Of a DNA stretch of 64,000 bases, positions 15,083 through 23,185 are shown one piece after another. Every line of letters starts with the position of its first letter. The stretch's first letter is position 1. The notes below the pieces were generated by a model. The model was not told where the DNA came from. It was given only the letters and a program-made list of their open reading frames with translations, and did not search any database. The stretch covers positions 248,001 through 312,000 of the forward strand of contig NZ_MODW01000003.1 in NCBI RefSeq assembly GCF_001866135.1. Reading direction: 5' to 3'. The position numbers and the translations under genes are program-made. The stretch comes from Microbacterium sp. LCT-H2. GTDB lineage: Bacteria; Actinomycetota; Actinomycetes; Actinomycetales; Microbacteriaceae.

Positions 15083-16083
15083 GCGGCGCGCCAGCCGACG
15101 ACCCAGCGGTGCAGGCGGCGGTACGCGTCCTCCCGGGCGTCGTGCCGGGACAGGAACACGTCGTGCAGGGCGCCGTCGATCCGTTCGACGGTGACCGTGG
15201 CACCCAGCCGCAGGGCCGCGCGGGCGATGTCGTCGACGACGAGGACGGAGTCGGCGGAGGTCAGCTCCTCCGACCACCGGGTCGGCGCCACGAACCGCTT
15301 CGACAGCAGGACGCAGACCGGCGCCGCGATGTCCAGACCGGCGGCGACGGCCTTGTGCCCGGTGAGGATCGCATTGAGCCACCCGGCGTAGACGGCCATC
15401 GTCTGCACCGGGCGCCACGTGGTGTTGACCTCCATCGGATCGTCCGGGTCGGCCACCTCCTGCTGCGCCCGCGTGTAGTAGCCGAGATCGACCTGCGGCG
15501 CGACGTCGAGCGGCCGGATCCGCGCCTGGAACTCCACCATCGGGGCGATCGCGGCCCGCACGGGAGCGAACTGGAACTCGAGCCACGGACTGTTCAGGAT
15601 GAGGGCGTCGGCCGCACCGGGATGCCGCGACGCCCACAGGCTCAGCGTCAGCCCGCCGGTCGAGTGTCCGAGCAGGATCAGGCGTCGCCCGCTCTCCTCG
15701 CCATCCTCGCCGCGCCCCATCGCGTCCAGTGCCGCGGCGATGTCCTCGTCGTAGGTGGACAGGTCGGTGATGTAACCGGGGGTCTGACCCTCGCGCAGGC
15801 TGCGCCCGTACTTGCGCAGGTCGAGGGCGAAGAAGCGGGCGCCACGAGCGGTCCAGAATCGGGCCAACCGCTTCTGGAAGAAGTAGTCCGACCACCCGTG
15901 GATGTAGAGCACGTCCACGCCCTCGAGCAACGGGCGTCGGCGCCGAGCGCGCTCCCACCACGGAACCGGAGTCGGCAGCGCCCGCACGAGAGTGGCCACC
16001 ACCGGGCCCTGCTCGTCGCTGCCGAGGTCGAGGGTGAGCTGGGCGAACTCATCGCCGAGAACATCCGGGACCCACTCGGCCAT
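15073..16083 (-). CDS. Alpha/beta hydrolase (serine aminopeptidase S33 type)
   Basis: 336 residues. YIHGWSDYF forms the oxyanion region, LLGHSTGGLT is the nucleophile elbow (Ser in GHSTG), ADSVLVVDD supplies the acid and GALHDVF the catalytic His. This is the monoacylglycerol-lipase/S33 arrangement. The substrate is unknown. The ATG giving MAEWVPDV has GGGGAGGA upstream. No signal peptide, so cytoplasmic. Confidence 0.88.
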   Translation of the reverse strand: MAEWVPDVLGDEFAQLTLDLGSDEQGPVVATLVRALPTPVPWWERARRRRPLLEGVDVLYIHGWSDYFFQKRLARFWTARGARFFALDLRKYGRSLREGQTPGYITDLSTYDEDIAAALDAMGRGEDGEESGRRLILLGHSTGGLTLSLWASRHPGAADALILNSPWLEFQFAPVRAAIAPMVEFQARIRPLDVAPQVDLGYYTRAQQEVADPDDPMEVNTTWRPVQTMAVYAGWLNAILTGHKAVAAGLDIAAPVCVLLSKRFVAPTRWSEELTSADSVLVVDDIARAALRLGATVTVERIDGALHDVFLSRHDAREDAYRRLHRWVVGWRAAQT

Positions 16084-16118
16084 GCGTCCTCCCCTCGCGC
16101 CCAGGCTAGCCCACGACG

Positions 16119-17150
16119 TCACTCACCGCCGGGACGGGCGACGGCGAAGTCGTCCGCGATGGTGGCCGCGATCGGCGCGAGGTCGGCGATCCCCGACCCG
16201 TCGAAGGTCGTGAGACGCAGCCAGTCCGCACCCACGCGAAGATCGAGCACCGGACGGCGGAGTGCATCGACGCCGGCGCGGGCGGCATCCGCGCCCTCGA
16301 TCGCGATCTCCTCTCCGTCCTGGAGCTCGTCGAACGCCCACGCGCCACCGGGCAGCGTGGTGAGCATCATGTACCCCTGCGCGGCGTACTCGTCGTCCCC
16401 GGAGGCGTAGTAGCAGATCCGCGCACCGTTGCGCTCCTGGTAGACCTCGGCCGGGATGGACCACCCGCCGAACGCGTCGATCACGTGCACCTCGGCGTCG
16501 ACCTGCTCTGCGAGCTCCGTCGCGGTGAGGAACCGCGTGCAGTCCACGCCCTCGACCGCGCTCTCCGGCACATCCACCTGCCGCAGCGACGCCACGGCTG
16601 CGGCGCCGAGTCCGCGCAGGGCCTCCTCGAGCGTCGCCGTGTCGTCCGGCCCCTTCTCCGGGTCCACGACGGTCGCCGAGACCAGGACATCGCCGTCGAC
16701 CAGCTGGAAGAAGCAGTATCCGCCGCTCTCGCAGCGGGACTCCTCACCGTAGTATCCACCGCGGGACTCCGCGCCGGTGATCGTCTCCTCGGCACCGGGG
16801 AGGATCGTGACCTCCCAGTTGTGCTCCGCCGTCCCCGCCGAGCAGGCGATGCCGCCCGCCCGCTGGAACATGTGCTGCGCGGGACCGGGATACCAGCTCG
16901 GCGACGACCACACGCCCAGCACCTCCGCCACCTCACCCTCGACCTCGCCGGCGGAGCCCGACATCGCGTCGGCGACATCGGTGCAGTCCACGTCGAAGGC
17001 CGGAGTCGGCGCTTCCGCCGACGCGGGAGTGGGCGCGACCGTGGCGGCGGCCGTCGGAGTGCCGGTGGGCTTCACCTCGGGCTCGGGCGCACAGCCGGAC
17101 AGCAGGAGCACGGCCACGGCGCCGAGGGCCAGAAGTACACGAGGTCGCAT
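16119..17150 (-). CDS. Secreted lipoprotein of unknown function
   Basis: 343 residues. Signal MRPRVLLALGAVAVLLLSGC with lipobox LLSGC gives lipidation at Cys20. A Pro/Thr/Ala linker to about residue 48 is followed by two similar halves, each starting with a VDC motif (FDVDC, EGVDC) and holding further cysteines (IACSAG, RCESGGYCFF, RICYYASG), so disulfides are likely. No named domain. The gene is leaderless: TAGGCT (17157-17162) lies exactly 6 nt before the ATG. Confidence 0.85.
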   Translation of the reverse strand: MRPRVLLALGAVAVLLLSGCAPEPEVKPTGTPTAAATVAPTPASAEAPTPAFDVDCTDVADAMSGSAGEVEGEVAEVLGVWSSPSWYPGPAQHMFQRAGGIACSAGTAEHNWEVTILPGAEETITGAESRGGYYGEESRCESGGYCFFQLVDGDVLVSATVVDPEKGPDDTATLEEALRGLGAAAVASLRQVDVPESAVEGVDCTRFLTATELAEQVDAEVHVIDAFGGWSIPAEVYQERNGARICYYASGDDEYAAQGYMMLTTLPGGAWAFDELQDGEEIAIEGADAARAGVDALRRPVLDLRVGADWLRLTTFDGSGIADLAPIAATIADDFAVARPGGE

Positions 17151-17174
17151 GGCCTCAGCCTAGGGCTGCGCGGA

Positions 17175-17205
17175 CCCGGTGCCGGGGAGCGCTCCCGGCA
17201 CCGGG
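17175..17205 (-). terminator. Terminator hairpin of fprA
   Basis: Arms CCCGGTGCCGGG (17175-17186) and CCCGGCACCGGG (17194-17205), perfect, 7-nt loop, just after the fprA stop on the minus strand. No T-run, as is common in actinobacteria. Confidence 0.65.
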
Positions 17206-17210
17206 ACGAC

Positions 17211-18584
17211 TCACTCGCCGCGCGAGACGCGCACCATCTCGTCGCGCGGGACGACCTTCACACGTGCCCGCTCCTGCGGGGCGCCGAGGCCGATCTCGTG
17301 CTCGTCGAGGCGGTGCCAGCCGTCCAGATCGGTCCAGGCGACGCCGCGCTCGGCGAGCAGCGCCGGGATGGCTTCCTCGGACGGGTCTTCCGGGTGCCAC
17401 CACGAGCCCTGGTCGTTGATGAGGTGGCGGACGGTCTCCATGGCGTCGGACTTCGTGTGGCCGATGAGGCCGACCGGGCCGCGCTTGATCCAGCCGGTCG
17501 CGTACACGCCGGGGACGCGGTCGTTCGAGTCCTTCGCGAGCACCTGGCCCTCGTGGTTGGGGATGACGCCGTGCTTCTTGTCGAAGGGGACGCCGGGCAG
17601 CGGCGAGCCGAAGTAGCCGATCGCGCGATACAGCGCCTGCACGGGTACCTCGCGCAGCTCCCCGGTGCCGACCGCACCACCCTGGCCGTCCGGCTGGGTG
17701 CGCTCGTACACGAGAGCCGCGACACGGCCGTTCTCGTCGGTGCGGACCTCGACCGGCCGCGCCCAGAAGTGCAGGTGCAGACGACGCGAGGCCGTGCCGC
17801 CGGCGTTGTTGACGGAGTCGCGCTTGCGCCACGACTGCAGGATGCGGTCGATGACCATGACCTGCTTGTTGCTCGCGACCGCGTCCTTCGAGGCCTCGTC
17901 GTAGTCGAAGTCCTCGTCGTAGACGACCATGTCGACGTCGCGCAGCTCCCCCAGCTCGCGGAGCTCCAGCGGCGTGAACTTCACCTGGGCCGGGCCCCGG
18001 CGGCCGAACACGTGCACGTCCGTGACGGCGCTCGCCTTGAGTCCCTCGTACACGTTCTCCGGGACCTCGGTGACGAGAAGGTCCTCCGCATGCTTCGCGA
18101 GCATGCGGGAGACGTCGAGGGCGACGTTGCCGTTGCCGAGGACCGCCACCGATGCGGCGTCCAGCGGCCACTCACGCGGCACGTCGGGGTGGCCATCGAA
18201 CCAGCTCACGTAGTCGGCGGCGCCGTAGGAGCCCACCGCGTCGATGCCGGGGATGTCCAGCGACGTGTCGCGGATCGCTCCGGTGGCGAAGATGACCGCG
18301 TTGTAGTGCTTCTTGAGGTCGTCGAGCGTGATGTCCTCACCGAAGCGGACGTTGCCGAAGAGGCGGATGTCGCCGCGGTCGAGCACATCGCGCAGCGCGG
18401 TGATGATGCCCTTGATGCGCGGGTGATCAGGGGCGACGCCGTACCGGACGAGTCCGTACGGGGCGGGGAGCTGCTCGAACAGGTCGATGGAGACGTCGAA
18501 CTTGCGCTCGGCCTTCAGCAGGATGTCCGCGGCGTAGATGCCCGCGGGGCCGGCGCCGACGATGGCCAGTCTCAGCTTGGTCAT
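17211..18584 (-). CDS. fprA: FAD-dependent ferredoxin/adrenodoxin-NADP+ reductase
   Basis: 457 residues, the length of mycobacterial FprA. The FAD-binding loop is IVGAGPAGIYAADIL at the N-terminus, the NADP loop is VLGNGNVALDVSRMLA, and the family C-terminal GVYATGWIKRGPVGLIGHTKSDA is present. It transfers electrons between NADPH and ferredoxin. The ATG lies behind a strong AAAGGACCTCC ribosome site. It shares direction with the polyprenyl synthase and menG but has its own terminator. Confidence 0.95.
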   Translation of the reverse strand: MTKLRLAIVGAGPAGIYAADILLKAERKFDVSIDLFEQLPAPYGLVRYGVAPDHPRIKGIITALRDVLDRGDIRLFGNVRFGEDITLDDLKKHYNAVIFATGAIRDTSLDIPGIDAVGSYGAADYVSWFDGHPDVPREWPLDAASVAVLGNGNVALDVSRMLAKHAEDLLVTEVPENVYEGLKASAVTDVHVFGRRGPAQVKFTPLELRELGELRDVDMVVYDEDFDYDEASKDAVASNKQVMVIDRILQSWRKRDSVNNAGGTASRRLHLHFWARPVEVRTDENGRVAALVYERTQPDGQGGAVGTGELREVPVQALYRAIGYFGSPLPGVPFDKKHGVIPNHEGQVLAKDSNDRVPGVYATGWIKRGPVGLIGHTKSDAMETVRHLINDQGSWWHPEDPSEEAIPALLAERGVAWTDLDGWHRLDEHEIGLGAPQERARVKVVPRDEMVRVSRGE

Positions 18585-18640
18585 GGAGGTCCTTTCGTGT
18601 GCCGTCGCGGCAGTCACCCGGGCCCAGGGCCCGTGCGGTG

Positions 18641-19702
18641 TCAGCTGGAGCGCTCGGCGAGGGTCTCGGCGAATCGGGTGAGCGCTTCGCGCACGGTGCC
18701 GCGCGGCAGGGCCGTGAGGGCGTCGATCGCCTCCTGCGTCCACGCGTGCGCGAGCTCGAGGGTCTTCTGGGTGACGGCGTGGTCACGGAGTTCGTCCAGC
18801 GGTCCGTCGAGGATCGCGGGGTCGGCACCGTCGGCGATGAGGGCCACGCCGTCGTCGATGCGGGCAGCGAGATCGGCCGCCGCCGCATCCCCCTCCGCCT
18901 TGAGCAGGAGGTAGGGCATGGTCGGGACGCCCGCGCGCAGGTCGGTGCCGGGGACCTTGCCGGTCTCCTCGGGCTTGGCCGACAGGTCGATCACGTCGTC
19001 GAGGAGCTGGAAGGCGACGCCGATCTTCTCGCCGTAGACGCGCAGCGGCTCCTCGTACTCCGCGGGGGCGTTCGAGAAGATCACGCCGCCCTGGGTGGCC
19101 GCCGCGATCAGCGAACCGGTCTTGTCCGCGAGCACCTGGATGTAGAACGCGATCGGGTCGTCATCCGGCTGCGGACCGAGGGTCTCGTGCATCTGCCCGA
19201 GGACGAGGCGCTCGAACGTGTCGGCCTGGAGCCGGATGGCGCGCTCGCCGAGCCGCGACATCAGCTGGCTGGCGCGCGAGAAGAGGATGTCGCCGGTGAG
19301 GATGGCGATGTTGTTGCCCCACACCGTCTGCGCTGCGGGGACACCGCGGCGGCGGTCGGCTCCGTCCATGACGTCGTCGTGGTAGAGCGAGCCGAGGTGC
19401 GTGATCTCCAGCGCCTTCGCGACGTCGATCACCTCTCGGGTGTTGCCGTCGCCGAGCTGGGCCGCGAGCAGCGTGAGGACGGGGCGGATGCGCTTGCCGC
19501 CGGCCTCGTACAGATAGCGGCTGGCGGCGTCGGCGAGGGGATCGGCGACGCGCACGTCGTCCGCGAGCCCGGTCTCGACCAGCTCCAGTCCGTCCTCGAT
19601 CGTGCGGGCGATGCGACGCGCGGCGGGACCGACGAAGACGCGATCGCTGAAGCCGAGACGGCTCGCGAGTCGCGAACCCGGGGCGCTGGGGCTCGAAGTC
19701 AC
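18641..19702 (-). CDS. Long-chain polyprenyl diphosphate synthase
   Basis: 353 residues. The first aspartate-rich motif is LYHDDVMDGADRRRG (about 100-114) and the second is FQLLDDVIDLSAKPEETGK. The GGKRIRP substrate-binding motif precedes them. The residues before the first motif are small (THLGSLY), which permits long products, so it most likely makes the heptaprenyl to nonaprenyl side chain of menaquinone; menG is adjacent. The GTG start is leaderless, with TAGGCT (19709-19714) exactly 6 nt upstream. Confidence 0.93.
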   Translation of the reverse strand: MTSSPSAPGSRLASRLGFSDRVFVGPAARRIARTIEDGLELVETGLADDVRVADPLADAASRYLYEAGGKRIRPVLTLLAAQLGDGNTREVIDVAKALEITHLGSLYHDDVMDGADRRRGVPAAQTVWGNNIAILTGDILFSRASQLMSRLGERAIRLQADTFERLVLGQMHETLGPQPDDDPIAFYIQVLADKTGSLIAAATQGGVIFSNAPAEYEEPLRVYGEKIGVAFQLLDDVIDLSAKPEETGKVPGTDLRAGVPTMPYLLLKAEGDAAAADLAARIDDGVALIADGADPAILDGPLDELRDHAVTQKTLELAHAWTQEAIDALTALPRGTVREALTRFAETLAERSS

Positions 19703-19745
19703 GCTCCCAGCCTACCTGCGTCGGGTGCCGCCGTTCGCGCCGTGC

Positions 19746-20465
19746 TCACGCGGGCTTGCGCGCCCGGTGCAGGGCCACGATGCCGAAGGTGAGGTTGCGG
19801 TAGGCGACTTCCTGCCAGCCGGCCTCCCTGATCCATTCGGACAGCCGCTTCTGGTCAGGCCAGTCGCGGATCGACTCGTTCAGATAGTCGTAGGCGTCGC
19901 CGTTGGTGCCGGCGACGCGGGCCACGCGCGGGAGCACCTGCGCGTTGTAGAACCGGTAGGCCCCGCGGAAGAGCTTCCCCGGCGGGGTGGAGAACTCGTT
20001 GATGACGAGGCGGCCGCCCGGCTTGGTCACCCGGTAGAGCTCGCGCAGCGCCTTCTTCGGGTCGTTCACGTTGCGCAGCGCGTACGACATCGTCACCGCG
20101 TCGAACTCGTCGTCCGCGAACGGCAGGGCGGTGGCGTCCGCCTGCACGAAGGAGAGGTTGCGCATCGCGCCGTGGCGGCGCCGGCCCTCGGCGAGCATGC
20201 CGGGCGAGAAGTCCGCCGCGACGACCTGCGCCCCGCTGCGGGCGAGGCAGGCGGAGGAGGATGCCGTTCCCGCGCCGAGATCGAGGATGCGCTCCCCCGG
20301 CTTCGGGGCGACGGCGCGGGTGGTCGCGGCCCGCCACAACGCGTCGTTGCCGAAGGTCATCGCGGTGTTCGTGCGGTCGTATCCGGCGGCGACCTGGTCG
20401 AACATGCCGCTGACGCGGGCGGGGTCCTTGCCGAGATCGGCGCGGTTCTTGTCGTTCGCGGTCAC
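19746..20465 (-). CDS. menG: Demethylmenaquinone methyltransferase
   Basis: 239 residues, class I SAM-dependent. The UbiE/MenG start VSGMFDQVAAGYDRTNTAMTFG, SAM loop ILDLGAGTASSS, family motif VTMSYALRNVNDPKKALRELYRVTKPGG and the C-terminal WQEVAYRNLTFGIVALHRA are all present. It performs the last step of menaquinone synthesis after MenA. The start overlaps the DUF402 gene stop by 4 bp, so both are on one message. Confidence 0.95.
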   Translation of the reverse strand: MTANDKNRADLGKDPARVSGMFDQVAAGYDRTNTAMTFGNDALWRAATTRAVAPKPGERILDLGAGTASSSACLARSGAQVVAADFSPGMLAEGRRRHGAMRNLSFVQADATALPFADDEFDAVTMSYALRNVNDPKKALRELYRVTKPGGRLVINEFSTPPGKLFRGAYRFYNAQVLPRVARVAGTNGDAYDYLNESIRDWPDQKRLSEWIREAGWQEVAYRNLTFGIVALHRARKPA

Positions 20466-21025
20466 GCGTCCAGTCTAGGCGCGAGCTCCAGCGCTTCGAG
20501 CCGGTCCAGCCAGGGATCGGCCGTGGCGTCGTCGAACGGCGCCGTGCGTTCCCTGACCCGCGTCTCGAGGTCGAGCGCCAGCTCCTCCAGATGGCGCATG
20601 ACGGCGGCCGGGTAGCCGTAGCGGGCGCTGTGCTCCACCCATTCGTCACGGTCGTCCACCCAGGTGCCGCGCTCGCCCTCCACGCGGACGACGTCGAGGT
20701 CCATGTCGATCCCGGTCGCGAGCAGCGGGTCCTCCGACCACCGCACGTCCCACCCGAGGTCGATGTAGATACGCATCCCGCGGGGATGCCGGCGATTGAC
20801 GGTGAGCGCGAAGTCGGCGCTCGGCGGGACGAGGGTGACGTTCGGCGTGGCGGCGTGGAACTCGGCTCCCGGGCGGACGCTGTGCCATCCGGCGGGCTGC
20901 CCCACCCAGTCGCCCCAGCGATCGGCGCCGAGGTACACGCACTCGTGGCGCCAGTGCGGCGACCCGTCCCACTTGCGCCACTGGAAGATCATCTCGGCAC
21001 CGGCTGCGGGTCGCGCATCGCTCAT
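20462..21025 (-). CDS. DUF402 domain protein
   Basis: 187 residues. The DUF402 beta-barrel core is seen in WRKWDGSPHWRHECVYLGADRWGDWVGQPAGW and the acidic pair DMDLDVVRV...WVDDRDEWVEH that binds metal in this family. Some DUF402 proteins are nucleoside di- or triphosphate phosphatases, but the substrate here is unproven. It precedes menG with a 4-bp overlap. Leaderless: TAGGGT (21032-21037) is exactly 6 nt before the ATG. Confidence 0.85.
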   Translation of the reverse strand: MSDARPAAGAEMIFQWRKWDGSPHWRHECVYLGADRWGDWVGQPAGWHSVRPGAEFHAATPNVTLVPPSADFALTVNRRHPRGMRIYIDLGWDVRWSEDPLLATGIDMDLDVVRVEGERGTWVDDRDEWVEHSARYGYPAAVMRHLEELALDLETRVRERTAPFDDATADPWLDRLEALELAPRLDA

Positions 21026-21031
21026 CCGCCC

Positions 21032-21054
21032 ACCCTACGGCCGCGGAATATGCT
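21032..21054. promoter_or_regulatory. Divergent leaderless promoters, DUF402 gene and menF
   Basis: Minus-strand -10 TAGGGT (21032-21037) serves the DUF402-menG pair and plus-strand -10 TATGCT (21049-21054) serves menF. Each is exactly 6 nt from its start codon. The two start codons are only 35 bp apart, so the -35 region of each promoter lies inside the other gene. Confidence 0.6.
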
Positions 21055-21060
21055 GGAGTT

Positions 21061-22314
21061 GTGCACCACACCCCCCTGATCGTGGAGACCCGAGAGATCG
21101 ACCCGGTCGAAGACCTCCTCTCCTATGCGGACCCCGCCCGCCCCCTCGCGTGGTTCCGCCGCGGCGACGGGATCGTGGCGGTGGGCGAGCCGTTCGCCGA
21201 GCTCCGCCCGTCGGCCGAGGAGGGGCGCACCCGCGCCGAGACCCTCGCGGCGCTCTGGGAGAGCCTCGCGGCGGCGGCCGAGGTCTCCGACCCGCTGCGA
21301 CTCCCGGGAACCGGACTCGTCGCGTTCGGGGCCTTCACCTTCGACGAGGACTCGCACGCCGACAGCGTGCTCACGATCCCCTCGCGGATCCGCGGCCGCC
21401 ACGGCGACCGCTTCTGGGAGACCCGTATCCGCCGGTCCGACGACGAGCGCGCGCCGGGTGACGTCGAGCCGGCGGAGTACGGACCGCACTGGGCGGGCAC
21501 CATCGGCCCCGGAGCGCAGAGCCCGCAGGGCTACCAGGACGCGGTGCGCGGAGCGCTGGGCCGCATCGCGGACGGCGAGCTCAGCAAGGTCGTCCTCGCC
21601 CGCGACCTCCAGGGCACCATCCCCGCCAGCTCCGACCTGCGACGCCTCGTCCGTGCGCTGGCCACCGGGTACCCGGACACCTGGGTCTTCGCCGTGGACG
21701 GGCTGATCGGCGCGAGCCCGGAGACCCTCGTCACGGTGCAGGACCGCACGGTGACCGCGCGCGTGCTCGCCGGGACGATCGGACGCGGGGCCGACGCCGA
21801 CGCCGACACCACGGCCTCCGCGCACCTCGCCTCCAGCACCAAGGACCTCGACGAGCACCAGTACGCCGTGCAGAGCGTGCTCGCCTCCCTCCGCCCGTAC
21901 ACCAGGGCCCTGGCGGCGAGCGAGCAGCCCTTCCTCCTCAAGCTGCCGAACCTCTTCCACCTCGCGACCGATGTGGAGGGCGAGCTGGAGAACGGTCGGT
22001 CGGCCCTCGATCTGGTGCGCGCACTCCACCCGACCGCCGCCGTCGCCGGCACCCCGACACCGACGGCCATCACCGCCATCCGGGAACTCGAACCGTTCGA
22101 CCGCGGGCGCTACGCCGGACCGGTCGGCTGGGTCGACGCGGACGGCAACGGCGAGTGGGCCATCGCGCTGCGGTGCGCGCAGTTCACGACGACGGACGAC
22201 GCGATCGCGGTCACCGCCTACGCCGGGGCCGGAATCGTCGCCGGATCAGATCCCGAGAGTGAACTCCTCGAGACGCGGGTGAAGTTCCGCCCGCTCGTCG
22301 ACGCGCTGGCCTGA
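21061..22314 (+). CDS. menF: Isochorismate synthase
   Basis: 417 residues, chorismate-utilising family. Motifs: DGELSKVVLARDLQG, SPETLVTVQDRTVTARVLAGTIGRG, LFHLATDVEGEL, LHPTAAVAGTPTPTA, DRGRYAGPVGWVDADGNGEWAIALR and the metal-binding C-terminal YAGAGIVAGSDPESELLETRVKF. It opens the menaquinone pathway from chorismate. The context (menD, menG and menA in the window) favours MenF over a siderophore EntC. GTG start, leaderless. Confidence 0.93.
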   Translation: MHHTPLIVETREIDPVEDLLSYADPARPLAWFRRGDGIVAVGEPFAELRPSAEEGRTRAETLAALWESLAAAAEVSDPLRLPGTGLVAFGAFTFDEDSHADSVLTIPSRIRGRHGDRFWETRIRRSDDERAPGDVEPAEYGPHWAGTIGPGAQSPQGYQDAVRGALGRIADGELSKVVLARDLQGTIPASSDLRRLVRALATGYPDTWVFAVDGLIGASPETLVTVQDRTVTARVLAGTIGRGADADADTTASAHLASSTKDLDEHQYAVQSVLASLRPYTRALAASEQPFLLKLPNLFHLATDVEGELENGRSALDLVRALHPTAAVAGTPTPTAITAIRELEPFDRGRYAGPVGWVDADGNGEWAIALRCAQFTTTDDAIAVTAYAGAGIVAGSDPESELLETRVKFRPLVDALA

Positions 22315-22326
22315 GTCCCCGCGCGG

Positions 22327-23169
22327 TCAGCTCGCGGCGAGGCGCTTCTTCTCGGCCTCGACGTCGAAGTCGGCCACCGGCCACTGCGGATCGATGTCCT
22401 CGAGGGCGGCGAGCAGCAGCTCCTGCACGGCCAGCCGGGCATACCACTTCGCATTCGCGGGCACGACGTACCAGGGGGCGGCCTCCGTGGACGTACGGTC
22501 GAAGACGGTCTGATACGCCTCCATGTACTCGGGCCACAGCATCCGCTCGTCGACGTCGCCGGGGTTGTACTTCCAGTGCTTGTCGGGGCGTTCCAGGCGT
22601 TCCATCAGCCGCGCCTTCTGCTCCTCCGGGGAGATGTGCAGCATGACCTTGACGATGCGGACGCCGGAGGCCGCGACGCGCTCCTCGAACGCGTTGATCG
22701 CGTCATAGCGCCGCTCGATCTCCGCGGGATCGGCGAGGTGCCGCACCCGTCCGATGAGCACGTCCTCGTAGTGCGAGCGGTCGAAGACTCCGATGAACCC
22801 GGGCTCCGGAACCCGCTTCTCGACGCGCCACAGGAAGTCGTGCCGGCGCTCCTCCTCCGTCGGCGCCTTGAATGCGGCGAGTGCGACGCCCTGGGGATCG
22901 ACGCCCCCGACGACATGGCGGACGATGCCGCCCTTGCCCGCCGAGTCCATCGCCTGCAGGACGAGCAGCACCGCATCCTGGGCGGCGCCCACCCGGCTCT
23001 GGGCGAACAGCCGCTCCTGCAGGGTGTTCAGCTGTTCGAGACCGGCCTCCAGGTCGGCCGTGCCGCGGGACTTGCCGTGGTCGTAGCCGGGCTTGCTGTC
23101 GGGATCGACGTCGGCGAGGCGGAAGCCGGGTCGCACCCGCAGGTTCTGCGTCCAGGTGTGCGCGTTCAT
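22327..23169 (-). CDS. ppk2: PPK2-family polyphosphate kinase
   Basis: 280 residues. Walker A-like LQAMDSAGKGGIVRHV, Walker B FIGVFDRSHYEDVL, and the lid region SPEEQKARLMERLERPDKHWKY identify PPK2. A single PPK2 domain of this type phosphorylates nucleotides using polyphosphate. Its subclass (ADP or AMP preference) cannot be set by eye. The ATG at 23169 is preferred because CATCAT (23176-23181) ends 6 nt before it; a GTG at 23175 is the alternative. It lies convergent with menF. Confidence 0.92.
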   Translation of the reverse strand: MNAHTWTQNLRVRPGFRLADVDPDSKPGYDHGKSRGTADLEAGLEQLNTLQERLFAQSRVGAAQDAVLLVLQAMDSAGKGGIVRHVVGGVDPQGVALAAFKAPTEEERRHDFLWRVEKRVPEPGFIGVFDRSHYEDVLIGRVRHLADPAEIERRYDAINAFEERVAASGVRIVKVMLHISPEEQKARLMERLERPDKHWKYNPGDVDERMLWPEYMEAYQTVFDRTSTEAAPWYVVPANAKWYARLAVQELLLAALEDIDPQWPVADFDVEAEKKRLAAS

Positions 23170-23185
23170 ACGCACATGATGCCAG